A stretch of 64,000 bases of DNA from Sphingosinithalassobacter tenebrarum. GTDB lineage: Bacteria > Pseudomonadota > Alphaproteobacteria > Sphingomonadales > Sphingomonadaceae. Under the pieces are notes generated by a model. That model made no database searches and was not told the DNA's origin. It was given only the letters and a program-made list of their open reading frames with translations. Positions 55,166 to 64,000 of the stretch are shown here, one piece after another. Each line of letters begins with the position of its first letter. Positions within the stretch are counted from its first letter, which is position 1. Location of the stretch: NCBI RefSeq assembly GCF_011057975.1, contig NZ_CP049109.1, forward strand, positions 3,255,001 to 3,319,000, in the 5' to 3' direction. Both the position numbers and the translations under genes were made by a program.

Positions 55166-56194
55166 ATGAAAGCCGTCCGGTTCATCGAAGGGGGCAAGCC
55201 GCCCGAAGTCGTGGATATCGCCAGGCCAGAGCCGGGCCCGGGCGAGATTCTGCTGAAAATCGGCGGCGCGGGCGTATGCCATTCGGACCTCCACGTTCTG
55301 GACGGCGCAGTGCCGTTCAAGGGCCCCTTCACGCTGGGTCATGAAAATGCCGGCTGGATCGAAGCGCTGGGCCAGGGCGTCGAAGGATGGCAGGAAGGCG
55401 ATCCGGTCGCCGTCTATGGCCCCTGGGGCTGCGGCCAGTGCCATCACTGCCAGACATCGGCGGAAAATTACTGCGAGCGGCATGCCAGCATCCCGACGAT
55501 GGGCGGGGGCCTGGGCAGCGACGGCGGGATGGCCGATTATATGATCGTGCCCGATTCGCGCCTGCTGGTGCCGTTGAAGGGGCTCGACCCGTCCGATGTC
55601 GCGCCGCTCAGCGACGCGGCACTCACGCCCTATCATGCGATCAAGGCGGCGATGCCGCAACTGACGCCCGATGCCACCGTGCTGGTGATCGGCGTTGGCG
55701 GGCTGGGCCATATGGCGGTGCAGATTCTCAAGGCGACCACGGGCGCGCGGATCATCGCCGCCGATATCGACGCCGGAAAGCTGGACCATGCCAGGAAGCT
55801 GGGCGCCGACATCACGATCGACAGCAGCGACAAGACCGCCGCGGACGAAATCCGCGATCTGGTCGGCGGCCGCGGCGTTGCCGTGGCGCTCGATTTCGTC
55901 GGCGCACAGCCGACGATCGATCTTGCCGCAAGCGTGGTCGGTCGCGACAGCCGGCTGAGCGTCGTCGGCCTTGCCGGGGGCGTCGTGAAATACAGCGCGG
56001 ACAATACGCCCTACGGAACCCAGGTGACCATTCCCTATTGGGGTACGCGCGCCGAGCTGATGGAAGTGATCGCGCTGGCCGAAAGCGGGCGCATCAAGGC
56101 GCAGGTCGAAAAGCACGCGCTGGCGGATGCACCCGAGGTCTATGACCGCCTGCGCGAAGGCAAGGTGAACGGGCGCGCCGTACTGGTACCCTGA
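55166..56194 (+). CDS. Zinc-dependent alcohol dehydrogenase
   Basis: 342 residues from ATG 55166, with AAGGAG 9 nt upstream. MDR-type: GVCHSDLH and GHENAGW for catalytic zinc, GCGQCHHCQTSAENYC for structural zinc, and VLVIGVGGLGHMAVQILK for NAD(P). It oxidises an alcohol or reduces an aldehyde. It lies between cmk and rpsA, unlike most relatives. Confidence 0.93.
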   Translation: MKAVRFIEGGKPPEVVDIARPEPGPGEILLKIGGAGVCHSDLHVLDGAVPFKGPFTLGHENAGWIEALGQGVEGWQEGDPVAVYGPWGCGQCHHCQTSAENYCERHASIPTMGGGLGSDGGMADYMIVPDSRLLVPLKGLDPSDVAPLSDAALTPYHAIKAAMPQLTPDATVLVIGVGGLGHMAVQILKATTGARIIAADIDAGKLDHARKLGADITIDSSDKTAADEIRDLVGGRGVAVALDFVGAQPTIDLAASVVGRDSRLSVVGLAGGVVKYSADNTPYGTQVTIPYWGTRAELMEVIALAESGRIKAQVEKHALADAPEVYDRLREGKVNGRAVLVP

Positions 56195-56227
56195 GTGGCT
56201 TGATAAGCTGGCCGGCTTCGCGCCGGG

Positions 56228-56866
56228 TCAGCGAAGTCGCGCCAGGCGGATCAGCGTTCCGATTCCGAAGACAATTCCGGGAAAGAGAATGGCGATGTGC
56301 AGCGGCACTCCCTCTTCGGCTCCCATGAGCCGTGGGACGCCATAGAGGAAGGTCGCCGCAAACGCGGTGACTACAAGCCATTGGAGCACGATCGGCGTGG
56401 CGCGGCTGCGCGGCGAGACGGTGGGGCGATCGGTTGTCGAAGTCTTCCCGGCCGCTGCAAGAAGCCTCTCCCAGTCATGGGCGTCGATACGCATCGTAGC
56501 CGCACTGGGCTTGCCGAGAGACAGCCGAACCCTGGTGCGTATCCAGGACGCGCTTTCGGTGGCAGTAATCTGATCCCACGGCACTTCGAATGCACGTTGG
56601 AACGGAGCAAAAAGATGCCACACGCGCACGCGCAGGCCACGCGGCGTCGCATAGAATGTCAGACATCCGCTGAAGTAAACCGCGCCCAGCTTTCCCGAGC
56701 GCATGCGCAGCGTGCGGCGGCTTTGCGCGTCGCTTTCCGGAAATCTGCCTTGAAGCGCGAACCAGCCCGACACCAGGCCCAGCAGCGTGCCGATGGCCAG
56801 CCACATGCCGATGAAGAACAGCGGAAACAGCGCCCATGGAAATTCGATCGCCTGCTGATCCGTCAC
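56228..56866 (-). CDS. Membrane protein with a PH-like domain, unknown
   Basis: 212 residues, GTG 56866 with GGGGGAG upstream. Two hydrophobic segments near the N-terminus and two near the C-terminus flank a cytoplasmic beta-rich region (FYATPRGLRVRVWHLFAPFQRAFEVPWDQI), a PH-like layout. No known function. It faces rpsA divergently. Confidence 0.72.
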   Translation of the reverse strand: MTDQQAIEFPWALFPLFFIGMWLAIGTLLGLVSGWFALQGRFPESDAQSRRTLRMRSGKLGAVYFSGCLTFYATPRGLRVRVWHLFAPFQRAFEVPWDQITATESASWIRTRVRLSLGKPSAATMRIDAHDWERLLAAAGKTSTTDRPTVSPRSRATPIVLQWLVVTAFAATFLYGVPRLMGAEEGVPLHIAILFPGIVFGIGTLIRLARLR

Positions 56867-57180
56867 ACCCACGCTCCCCCGGTTGCCGGTCCCTGCCCCT
56901 TGCGACCGCAATCATGCACAAAACCTTGCTTTCCGTCACCTGTTACGCTAACGCGCGCCCGTCCGACGAGTTGAAGACTCGCGGAGGGTCGGCGCGGAGG
57001 CGGAGTCCTCACGCGCCATTTCGCATTTTGGCGACTGCCATCGTGTCGAGGGAAACGCCCTTTGCGGAGCGATGCTCGCCGGATGCCGCGCCCGGGAACC
57101 GCCCGGCACGGCAGTTCGGCCAAAAGACCACCGGAACCAACCGGTTGGCCGGAAAACGTTAGTTCAGGAACCACCTATAC
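56867..57180 (+). promoter_or_regulatory. rpsA upstream region and leader
   Basis: A sigma-70-like pair is visible: TTGCTT at 56926-56931, 17 nt, TAACGC at 56949-56954. A leader of about 220 nt follows, with several hairpins. Near the start codon is the perfect palindrome CCAACCGGTTGG at 57137-57148, flanked by CCGG on both sides. S1 genes of other bacteria are autoregulated through leader structures; the same is possible here. Confidence 0.6.
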
Positions 57181-58896
57181 ATGGCCACTACGGCAAACCC
57201 GAGCCGCGACGATTTCGCGGCAATGCTCGAGCAGACGCTCGGCGGCGCTGACAGCTTCGAAGGCCGCGTCGTCATCGGCACCGTCACCGGCATCGAAAAC
57301 GACCTCGCCGTCATCGACGTGGGTCTCAAGAGCGAAGGCCGCGTGCCGCTGCGTGAATTCGCCGCGCCGGGCCAGAAGGCCGAACTGAGCGTCGGCGACG
57401 AAGTCGAAGTCTATATCGACCGCGTCGAGAATGCGAACGGCGAAGCGATGCTGAGCCGCGACCGCGCCCGCCGCGAAGCCGCCTGGGACAAGCTCGAAGC
57501 CGAATTTGCAGAAAACAATCGCGTCGAAGGCGTCATCTTCGGCCGCGTGAAGGGCGGCTTCACTGTCGACCTGAACGGCGCCGTCGCCTTCCTGCCGGGC
57601 AGCCAGGTCGATATCCGTCCGGTGCGTGACGTCACGCCGCTGATGGACATCCCCCAGCCCTTCCAGATCCTCAAGATGGACCGCAAGCGCGGCAACATCG
57701 TCGTGTCGCGTCGCGCGGTGCTCGAGGAAACCCGCGCCGAACAGCGTTCGGGCCTGATCCAGAGCCTGACCGAAGGCCAGGTGATCGACGGCGTCGTCAA
57801 GAACATCACCGATTACGGTGCGTTCGTTGACCTGGGCGGCATCGACGGCCTGCTGCACGTCACCGACCTCAGCTACAAGCGCGTCAATCACCCGAGCGAA
57901 ATGCTGGGTATCGGCGACACGGTGAAGGTGCAGATCATCCGCATCAACCGCGAGACGCAGCGCATCAGCCTGGGCATGAAGCAGCTCGAAAGCGATCCGT
58001 GGGAAGGCGCATCGGCCAAGTATCCGGTCGGCGCGAAGATCACCGGCCGCGTCACCAACATCACCGAATATGGTGCGTTCGTGGAACTGGAGCCGGGCAT
58101 CGAAGGCCTGGTCCATGTCAGCGAAATGAGCTGGACCAAGAAGAACGTCCATCCGGGCAAGATCGTGTCGACTTCGCAGGAAGTCGAAGTGATGGTGCTC
58201 GAGGTCGACGAGGACAAGCGCCGCATCTCGCTCGGTCTCAAGCAGGCCCAGCAGAATCCGTGGGAAGCCTTCGCCGAAGCGCATCCCGTCGGCTCGCAGG
58301 TCGAAGGCGAAGTCAAGAACGCCACCGAATTCGGCCTGTTCGTCGGTCTCGACAACGATGTCGACGGCATGGTCCACATGTCGGACATCGCCTGGGGCAT
58401 TTCGGGCGAGGACGCGCTCAACCTGCACCGCAAGGGTGAGACGGTTCAGGCCGTCGTGCTGGCCGTCGAACCGGACAAGGAGCGCATCAGCCTGGGTATG
58501 AAGCAGCTCGAACGTGGCGCACCGACCGCTGGTGCCGCCGTCGCTTCGGGCGACCGCCTCAACAAGGGCGCGATCGTCACCGTCACCGTTCTCGAAGTCC
58601 GCGACGCGGGCCTCGAAGTGCAGGCGGGCGAAGACGGCCAGACCGGCTTCATCAAGCGCACCGACCTTGGCCGCGACCGCGACGAGCAGCGCCCGGAACG
58701 CTTCCAGGTCGGCCAGAAGTTCGACGCGATGGTGACCGGTACCGACCGGTCGAAAAAGCCGACCTTCTCGGTCAAGGCGATGCAGATCGCCGAAGAGAAG
58801 CAGGCAGTTGCACAATATGGCTCGTCCGACTCGGGGGCGTCGCTCGGCGACATCCTCGGCGAAGCGCTCAAGCAGCGCGGCGGCGATCAGGAATAA
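57181..58896 (+). CDS. rpsA: 30S ribosomal protein S1
   Basis: 571 residues. Six S1 (OB-fold) domains follow one another, for example [59 protein letters not shown], and [33 protein letters not shown]1 brings mRNA to the small subunit at initiation. Complete length, ends [18 protein letters not shown]. Confidence 0.97.
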   Translation: MATTANPSRDDFAAMLEQTLGGADSFEGRVVIGTVTGIENDLAVIDVGLKSEGRVPLREFAAPGQKAELSVGDEVEVYIDRVENANGEAMLSRDRARREAAWDKLEAEFAENNRVEGVIFGRVKGGFTVDLNGAVAFLPGSQVDIRPVRDVTPLMDIPQPFQILKMDRKRGNIVVSRRAVLEETRAEQRSGLIQSLTEGQVIDGVVKNITDYGAFVDLGGIDGLLHVTDLSYKRVNHPSEMLGIGDTVKVQIIRINRETQRISLGMKQLESDPWEGASAKYPVGAKITGRVTNITEYGAFVELEPGIEGLVHVSEMSWTKKNVHPGKIVSTSQEVEVMVLEVDEDKRRISLGLKQAQQNPWEAFAEAHPVGSQVEGEVKNATEFGLFVGLDNDVDGMVHMSDIAWGISGEDALNLHRKGETVQAVVLAVEPDKERISLGMKQLERGAPTAGAAVASGDRLNKGAIVTVTVLEVRDAGLEVQAGEDGQTGFIKRTDLGRDRDEQRPERFQVGQKFDAMVTGTDRSKKPTFSVKAMQIAEEKQAVAQYGSSDSGASLGDILGEALKQRGGDQE

Positions 58897-58904
58897 CCGA
58901 GCAT

Positions 58905-58933
58905 GGGCCGGGGCGGATATGCCGCTCCGGCCC
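58905..58933 (+). terminator. GC hairpin downstream of rpsA
   Basis: GGGCCGG...CCGGCCC with an inner GCGG/CCGC pair closing ATAT, 9 bp after the stop. No T-run follows, so it may be a processing or attenuation hairpin between rpsA and ihfB rather than a full terminator. Confidence 0.5.
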
Positions 58934-59066
58934 AAATACTTCGTACAAATGGAAAAATTTCGGTCATCTTCGGGTTGATGCAGATAGCCTTTCGGCGCTA
59001 GCATGCATGTGTGGTCGCAGGCACTGTCCGCCCGATAACCGGGGGCAGGCCGTTGGGAGGACATGG

Positions 59067-59345
59067 ATGATCCGATCCGAACTCGTTCAGAAGTTGGCGC
59101 AACAGAACCCCGATCTATCGGCGCGTGAAGTCGAAAAGCTCGTATCGGTCTTTTTCGACGAGATCGTTCAGCGACTGAGCGAGGGAGGCCGTGTCGAACT
59201 GCGCGGCTTCGGTGCTTTTTCGACCCGCGCGCGCGATGCGCGTGTCGGTCGCAATCCCCGCACCGGCGAAGCGGTGGAAGTCGACGCCAAGCGCGTCCCC
59301 TATTTCAAGCCCGGCAAGGAAATGCGCGAGCGGCTCAACGTCTGA
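59067..59345 (+). CDS. ihfB: Integration host factor beta subunit
   Basis: 92 residues from ATG 59067, GGGAGG 8 nt upstream. Typical HU/IHF fold: [69 protein letters not shown]. It bends DNA with IhfA. The rpsA-ihfB order is conserved in proteobacteria. Confidence 0.95.
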   Translation: MIRSELVQKLAQQNPDLSAREVEKLVSVFFDEIVQRLSEGGRVELRGFGAFSTRARDARVGRNPRTGEAVEVDAKRVPYFKPGKEMRERLNV

Positions 59346-59452
59346 GCGCAGCGCAGGGCATTCCGCCGGCGCATCCGATTGATTCGCATATCGCACAGGG
59401 TGGGCGCATTGGCTTGACGCGAGCGCCGCCATCGGCTTCTCGTCCCGCACGT

Positions 59453-59539
59453 GCGGACGTGGCGGAACCGGTAGACGCTGGAGACTTAAAATCTTCTGCC
59501 CGCAAGGGCGTGCGGGTTCGAGTCCCGCCGTCCGCACCA
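59453..59539 (+). tRNA. tRNA-Leu (TAA)
   Basis: 87 nt type II tRNA. Acceptor GCGGACG/CGTCCGC, D-arm GCGGAACCGGTAGACGC, anticodon loop CTTAAAA within GGAGA/TCTTC giving TAA, long variable arm TGCCCGCAAGGGCG, T-arm CGGGTTCGAGTCCCG, and A plus CCA encoded. Reads UUA and UUG. Confidence 0.96.
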
Positions 59540-59549
59540 GCCTTCAGAG

Positions 59550-59969
59550 TTAGCCTCCGCCGCGCGATCGCAAGCGACGAAGCAGCCCGGCAATCCTGGG
59601 TCCGGGGCTGTCGAGCGCAGGAAAGCGCGACAGCAACAGGGCGTAGCCGCTGATCATCAACGGCCAGAACAAGGTGAAGACCGCATCGGAGACGGTGTCT
59701 TCCCACCGCCATTGCCCGAAATGGATGCGGTCGAGCAGTTCGTTGATCAGTTCGGCGACAACGACGACCCCGAACGGAACGAAACTGCGCAGTGGCGTGC
59801 GCAACAGCAGTCGCGAGAGCAGCAGGATCGTCAGTCCGGCATGGATGTGCCAAACCTTGTCCATCGTCTGGCTGGCATTGATGATCCATTCGATCCAGCC
59901 GTGATAGGCGGTGGCCAACATGTGCATGGCCCTCTGGTACAAGCCGATGCTGCGCCGCACCATAGCCAT
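59550..59969 (-). CDS. Small membrane protein next to tRNA-Leu
   Basis: 139 residues with up to four hydrophobic segments (about 17-30, 44-58, 65-82 and 98-112). Resembles small DUF membrane proteins with the pattern ELLDRIHFGQWRWEDTVSDAVFTLFWP, which suggests a VanZ-like/DUF2238 type. ATG 59969 or 59927 are candidate starts. Function unknown. It ends 10 bp after tRNA-Leu on the opposite strand. Confidence 0.65.
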   Translation of the reverse strand: MAMVRRSIGLYQRAMHMLATAYHGWIEWIINASQTMDKVWHIHAGLTILLLSRLLLRTPLRSFVPFGVVVVAELINELLDRIHFGQWRWEDTVSDAVFTLFWPLMISGYALLLSRFPALDSPGPRIAGLLRRLRSRGGG

Positions 59970-60005
59970 TCGGAAGAGGCACGCCGAAATGAACCGGAGA
60001 CAGGA

Positions 60006-60518
60006 TCACCAGTCCGGCGCGGGCGGCAGGCCTTCATGCCATTCGCGGATGCGGCGGCGCGCGGCCGGGCTGATCGGTGCGGGAAGCGCATCGGGCGCGA
60101 ACGCGCCGATGGCATCGATTTCCATCGAAAGCCGCGCCGAATAGACGACGTCCTCCACGACGAAGAAGGCCACAGTGTCGCGCTTGCTGTGCGGCCGATG
60201 GAAATATTCCCCGCCGTCGCGAACCGTACCGTGCGCGGTCATCCCGATCTCCTCGCGCAATTCGCGCAACGCCGCTTCCCGGGGATCCTCAGCGGGCTTG
60301 CGGCCACCACCGGGCATGTACCAGCCGGGCGCATAGCTGTGCCGCACCAGCACCACCCGCCCCTCGGGCGTGACCGGCAGCGCGCTGACGCCCTGCGTCT
60401 TCGGGCGCGTCACCAGCCAGCGCAGCCGCAGCAACCGGTGCAATCCGCGCGCTGCCACGCGGACCAGCGCTCCGCGCAGTCCGCCGCGCTCCACCAATTG
60501 TGCCGGTTCCTTCCCCAT
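60006..60518 (-). CDS. NUDIX hydrolase
   Basis: 170 residues from ATG 60518. Nudix box GGGRKPAEDPREAALRELREEIGM is complete. The N-terminal region RPKTQGVSALPVTPEGRVVLVRHSYAPGWYMPGGG is like those of sphingomonad NUDIX proteins, with likely nucleotide diphosphate or sugar-nucleotide substrates. It is divergent from the solute-binding gene at 60594. Confidence 0.9.
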   Translation of the reverse strand: MGKEPAQLVERGGLRGALVRVAARGLHRLLRLRWLVTRPKTQGVSALPVTPEGRVVLVRHSYAPGWYMPGGGRKPAEDPREAALRELREEIGMTAHGTVRDGGEYFHRPHSKRDTVAFFVVEDVVYSARLSMEIDAIGAFAPDALPAPISPAARRRIREWHEGLPPAPDW

Positions 60519-60593
60519 CGCCCCATCGTAGCAGAGCGCCGGGCGCGGCCAAGGGTTGCCCGCCGCGCGGCAAAGGCGCAGGCTGGCGCGACC

Positions 60594-62102
60594 ATGTTTT
60601 CCCGCCGCGAGATCAATCTGGCCACGCTGTCGCTGCTGGCACTCGGCGGGTGCGCGCGCGGGGGCGAGGATGGGGATGACGGCACTGCGATCATTCGCCT
60701 GTCCGACGATGAAGTGAAAGGTCTCGACCCCCAGAAGGTTTCCGATCTCACATCGCTGCGCGTCGCCGCCGACCAGTTCGAAGGGCTGATGCGCTATACC
60801 GGCACGGGCGAGGCGGAACCGGGACTGGCGGCGGCGCCCGAGTGCGACGGCCTGATCTGGCGCTTCGCGCTTCGTCCGGGCCTGCGCTTTTCCGATGGCG
60901 CGCCGATCACGCCCGAGCATTTCGCGCGCGGCTGGCAACGGCTGCAGGCAAGCGAAACGGCGTCGCCGACCGCATCGCTGTTCGACGGAATCGTATCGGT
61001 CACGGCGCAGGCGCCGGGAAATGTGGTCGTGCGGCTGTCGCGACCCATTCCCCATCTGCCCTATCTGCTCGCCCATCCGGCGATGGCGGCGCTGCCGCTG
61101 CATCGCATCGCCGCGGCGGGGGATCGCTGGACGTCCGACCGGCCGCTGGTCACTTCCGGCCCCTATCGGCTGACCAGGTGGCGACTGGGCGACCGGATCG
61201 CGCTGGAAGCCAATCCGGCATGGCACGGCGGCGCGCCCGCTGCCCCTCGCATCGACTGGCACCCGGCGGAGGACAAGCTGGCCGCGCTGCGCCGGTTTCG
61301 CGGCGGCATGGCCGATACCGTATCGGACATCCCGCCGACGCGGCTCAACTGGGCACGCAAAGCGCTGCCCGGCGCCGTGCATGTCCACCCCTATGCCGGT
61401 ACCTATTACTTCGCATTCAACACACGGCGCCCGCCCTTCAACGACTCGCGCGTGCGTCAGGCGCTTTCGATGGCGGTCGACCGGCGATGGATCGCCCGCG
61501 ATCTGCTCGGTACCGGCGAGGAAGCGGCGACGGGCCTGGTACCGCCCGCGCTCGGCGGCATCAATGCCGACCCGCTGGGCAACGATCCCGACCGTATCCG
61601 CCACCTCCTCTCCGCAGCCGGATATGGCCCCGAAAGTCCGCTGCGATTCACCATCCGGTTCAATTCCGGGGGCGACCATCGCCGCATCGCCGTCGCGCTG
61701 GCGGCGATGTGGCGCCCCTATGGCGTCGAGGCGCAGCTGCTCAACAGCGAGGCGCAGCTGCATTTTGCCGCGCTGCGCACCGGCGATTTTCAGCTCGCGC
61801 GGTCCGGCTGGATCGCCGATGTGCCGGCAGCGGAGAATTTCCTGGCGGTGCATCGCAGCGATGCCGGCGCGATCAACTATTCTGGCTATGCCGATCGCGA
61901 ATATGACCGCCTGGTCGATGCCGGCATGGCTGGCGACGACGCCGCGCTGCGGGCGGCGGAATTGCGCCTGCAGCGCGCCGCGCCGATCCTGCTCCTTCAT
62001 TTCTATGTCAGCCGATCGCTGGTCGCGCCCGATATCGGGGGTTGGCAGGACAATGGCATGAACATACACCCGAGCCGCCTCCTGAATCGGGAACCGCGAT
62101 GA
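60594..62102 (+). CDS. Peptide-type ABC solute-binding lipoprotein, first of pair
   Basis: 502 residues. A lipoprotein signal (FSRREINLATLSLLALGGC, Cys20; the RR is Tat-like) is followed by the SBP_bac_5 (oligopeptide-binding, DppA/OppA) fold: IIRLSDDEVKGLDPQKVSDL, GLMRYTGTGEAEPGLA, LRFSDGAPITPEHF and TYYFAFNTRRPPFNDSRVRQALSMAVDR. It would bind oligopeptides in the periplasm. No permease genes are nearby. The next binding-protein gene overlaps by 4 bp. Confidence 0.9.
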   Translation: MFSRREINLATLSLLALGGCARGGEDGDDGTAIIRLSDDEVKGLDPQKVSDLTSLRVAADQFEGLMRYTGTGEAEPGLAAAPECDGLIWRFALRPGLRFSDGAPITPEHFARGWQRLQASETASPTASLFDGIVSVTAQAPGNVVVRLSRPIPHLPYLLAHPAMAALPLHRIAAAGDRWTSDRPLVTSGPYRLTRWRLGDRIALEANPAWHGGAPAAPRIDWHPAEDKLAALRRFRGGMADTVSDIPPTRLNWARKALPGAVHVHPYAGTYYFAFNTRRPPFNDSRVRQALSMAVDRRWIARDLLGTGEEAATGLVPPALGGINADPLGNDPDRIRHLLSAAGYGPESPLRFTIRFNSGGDHRRIAVALAAMWRPYGVEAQLLNSEAQLHFAALRTGDFQLARSGWIADVPAAENFLAVHRSDAGAINYSGYADREYDRLVDAGMAGDDAALRAAELRLQRAAPILLLHFYVSRSLVAPDIGGWQDNGMNIHPSRLLNREPR

Positions 62103-63571
62103 CTCGCTCGCCTCTGCCGCTGGTGTTTGCGCTTGCGCTCGCATTGGCCGGGTGCGGCAAGCCGCGCCCCGACGACATCCCGGTGGAAGTGAGCGCGATC
62201 GGCGGGCCTGCCGTTGCCGCCGATCCCAGCCGCGGGCCGCTGGATACGCCGCAGGCGGTGCGGATGTACGCAACCGCGCAGGGGCTGGTACGCTTCGACG
62301 CCAATGGCCAGATCGTTGCCGGACTGGCCGAACGCTGGATCGTGATCGACGAAGGGCGCAGCTACATCTTTCGCCTGCGCGACGCCGAGTGGACCGACGG
62401 AACGCCGGTAACCGCCGCGCAGGTGGCGCAACTGCTCGGTCGTGCCATTGCCCCGCGAACGCGCAACCAGCTCGCACCCTCACTGCGGGTGATCGACGAG
62501 ATCGTCGAAATGACGCCGCAAGTGATCGAAGTACGGCTGCGCCAGCCGCGCCCGGACATGCTCAATCTTTTCGCCCAGCCCGAACTCGCGATATTCCGCG
62601 TCGGCGAGCTGGACGGCAGCGGTCCCTTCCGGGTCACGGAGGAAGAGGATGGCGCACTGCTGCTTTCCCCCGCCTTCGATCCGACACGCACGCAAGCAGA
62701 GGCCGATCCGCGCGAACCGCGCCCGGTCGAACAGGTCCGGCTTCGCGGCGAACGCGCGGCGGTTGCGCTGGCCCGCTTTATGGCACGGCGTTCGGACCTG
62801 ATTCTGGGCGGCAGTTTCGTCGACTGGCCGCTGGTCGATATCGCCGGTGTCGACTCTGCCCAAGTTCAGTTCGATCCGGCCGAAGGGCTGTTCGGCCTGG
62901 CAGTGGTCGAGCGCGACGGCTTTCTGGAAACCGCGGAAAATCGTGCGGCGATCGCCATGTCGATCGATCGCGCGGGAATGACCGGCGCGGTTCTGGACGC
63001 CTGGACGCCGAGCGAGACGCTCCTGCCCGTGCAGCTCGATTCGGCGGCCGAGCCCGCGCAACCGGACTGGCGGTCGCAAACGCTCGAGGAACGGCGCGTC
63101 GTGGCGCGCCGGCGCGTGGCCCTGTGGCGCCGCGAACATGACGGCGCACCGCCGCGGCTGCGCATCGCATTGCCGTACGGCTCCGGCGCGAACCGGGTCT
63201 GGGCCTATATCGGCAACGCGCTGCTCCGCATCGGAATCCAGCCCGTACGAGTGCCGCTGAACGGCGACGCGGATCTGCGTCTCATCGATGCCGTCGCCCC
63301 CTATGACAGCGCGCGATGGTATCTCGGCACTGCATGCCGGGTCTGTTCGCCGGACGCGCAGGCGGCGCTCGAAGCGGCGCGCAAGGCCGGCACGATCGAG
63401 GAACGTGCGCAACGCATCGCAGAGGCCGATGCACTGCTGACGCGGGACGCCGCCTTCATTCCGCTGGCGAAACCGCTCAGATGGTCTATCGTGGCGCCAC
63501 GCCTGGATGCCTGGCAGGGGAACCCACGCGCCTGGCACCCGTTGGATCAGTTACGCAACGACAGCAAGTGA
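62099..63571 (+). CDS. Second ABC solute-binding lipoprotein
   Basis: 490 residues from ATG 62099 in an ATGA overlap. Lipobox ALAGC at about residue 18. SBP_bac_5-like segments LVRFDANGQIVAGLAERW, FRLRDAEWTDGTPVTAAQVAQLL and ENRAAIAMSIDRAGMT are present but weaker than in the first gene. The two would be made together, possibly as alternative receptors of the same uptake system. No permease is in the window. Confidence 0.85.
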   Translation: MTRSPLPLVFALALALAGCGKPRPDDIPVEVSAIGGPAVAADPSRGPLDTPQAVRMYATAQGLVRFDANGQIVAGLAERWIVIDEGRSYIFRLRDAEWTDGTPVTAAQVAQLLGRAIAPRTRNQLAPSLRVIDEIVEMTPQVIEVRLRQPRPDMLNLFAQPELAIFRVGELDGSGPFRVTEEEDGALLLSPAFDPTRTQAEADPREPRPVEQVRLRGERAAVALARFMARRSDLILGGSFVDWPLVDIAGVDSAQVQFDPAEGLFGLAVVERDGFLETAENRAAIAMSIDRAGMTGAVLDAWTPSETLLPVQLDSAAEPAQPDWRSQTLEERRVVARRRVALWRREHDGAPPRLRIALPYGSGANRVWAYIGNALLRIGIQPVRVPLNGDADLRLIDAVAPYDSARWYLGTACRVCSPDAQAALEAARKAGTIEERAQRIAEADALLTRDAAFIPLAKPLRWSIVAPRLDAWQGNPRAWHPLDQLRNDSK

Positions 63572-63577
63572 GGGCAC

Positions 63578-64000
63578 ATGGCACGCGTCGGTCGCATGGC
63601 ATCAAGCACGTTGAAGGAAGCGGGCGTTCCCCTGGGCACGCATGCGGCGGATGTTCGCAAACGCGTCGTGGCGATGGAACAGCTGCTCGAGCGCAGCTTC
63701 AAGATTCCGGGCACCAACCAGCATGTCGGGCTGGACGCAATTCTCGGCCTCATTCCCGTGGGCGGCGATCTGATCGCGGCGTTGATGGGCCTCTACATGG
63801 TCTGGGAAGCGCGCAATATCGGCATGTCGAAGGGCAAGATGCTGCGGATGGTGGGCAATGTGGGGTTCGACTGGCTGATCGGCCTGATCCCGGGCATCGG
63901 CGATGCGGCGGACTTTTTCTTCCGCTCGAACACGCGCAATGCGAAGATGATCCTGCGCCATATCGACAAGCATCATCCCGGCAGCGCCACCATCGACAAC
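63578..64000 (+). CDS. DUF4112 membrane protein, cut by the window end
   Basis: Open from ATG 63578 through the end of the window (141 codons). Family pattern LLERSFKIPGTNQHVGLDAILGLIPVGGDLIAALMGLYMVWEA and GNVGFDWLIGLIPGIGDAADFFF matches DUF4112. Two or three hydrophobic segments. Likely a small inner-membrane protein. The stop is beyond base 64000. Confidence 0.85.
   Translation, partial: MARVGRMASSTLKEAGVPLGTHAADVRKRVVAMEQLLERSFKIPGTNQHVGLDAILGLIPVGGDLIAALMGLYMVWEARNIGMSKGKMLRMVGNVGFDWLIGLIPGIGDAADFFFRSNTRNAKMILRHIDKHHPGSATIDN

Noticed and set aside
53080..55332. A 750-codon open frame on the minus strand across aroA and cmk
   Set aside because: It mirrors two clear plus-strand genes, has no conserved domain and is low complexity; GC-rich codon use leaves opposite frames open.
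57175..59064. A 629-codon minus-strand open frame opposite rpsA
   Set aside because: It is the codon shadow of the S1 repeats.
60006..62483. An 825-codon minus-strand reading that extends the NUDIX gene across two binding-protein genes
   Set aside because: The upstream part is the shadow of plus-strand genes; ATG 60518 gives a normal NUDIX protein.

Overview
The window is a gene-dense, GC-rich (roughly two thirds G+C, by eye) piece of an alphaproteobacterial chromosome, most likely Sphingomonadales. Pointers are an ATP12-type ATPase chaperone, an alphaproteobacterial SspB, a TIGR02300-type zinc-ribbon/acidic protein, the aroA-cmk-(insertion)-rpsA-ihfB order, GTG and TTG starts, and palindromic intergenic repeats of the sphingomonad/caulobacterial kind. 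No phage, plasmid, transposase, integrase or CRISPR array is visible.

Layout. 1-4891: truncated serine hydrolase, then xseB-ispA-GH25-coaD-cyclophilin-queA on one strand. 5062-8373: a 1103-residue secreted caspase-like protein with seven PPC-like repeats. 8447-15364: CDF transporter, HAD phosphatase, esterase, cupin, tgt, SleB-type hydrolase and a small winged-helix protein. 15422-18295 (minus): recN, bamD and a small membrane protein. 18444-22950: lipoprotein, crcB-rluA family pair, secreted protein, HAD phosphatase and ATP12. 22947-31056 (minus): gmk, fumC, an ABC exporter pair, a P-loop sulfotransferase-like/class IV aminotransferase-like pair, and sspB. 31159-35166: histidine genes hisB, hisH, hisA, hisF, hisE. 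35167-44778: HIT protein, three transporters (one frameshifted), a methyltransferase and an adenosine-kinase-like gene. 44775-52513: queG, a Nat-type ABC exporter, a Tat-exported MsrB, CHAP and extensin-like proteins, NUDIX, MgtC and tRNA-Ala. 52625-59539: TIGR02300, aroA, cmk, adh, rpsA, ihfB and tRNA-Leu. 59550-64000: membrane protein, NUDIX, two tandem solute-binding lipoproteins and a cut-off DUF4112 gene.

How genes work together. Most genes are housekeeping. Three queuosine genes (queA, tgt, queG) are present but dispersed. The histidine genes run in one direction, but nearly every gap between hisH and the HIT gene holds a palindromic repeat, and two of these repeats end exactly where the ribosome-binding sites of hisA and hisF must lie.

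The observations most worth following are: a 75-nt tRNA-Leu-like fold on the minus strand at 35456-35530 that keeps all stems but has no 7-nt anticodon loop; a class IV aminotransferase-like protein without the Schiff-base lysine, translationally coupled to a P-loop sulfotransferase-like protein (a split version of an arrangement I recall as fused in plants); the PPC-repeat caspase with an EF-hand-like loop; and the repeat-derived ribosome-binding sites.
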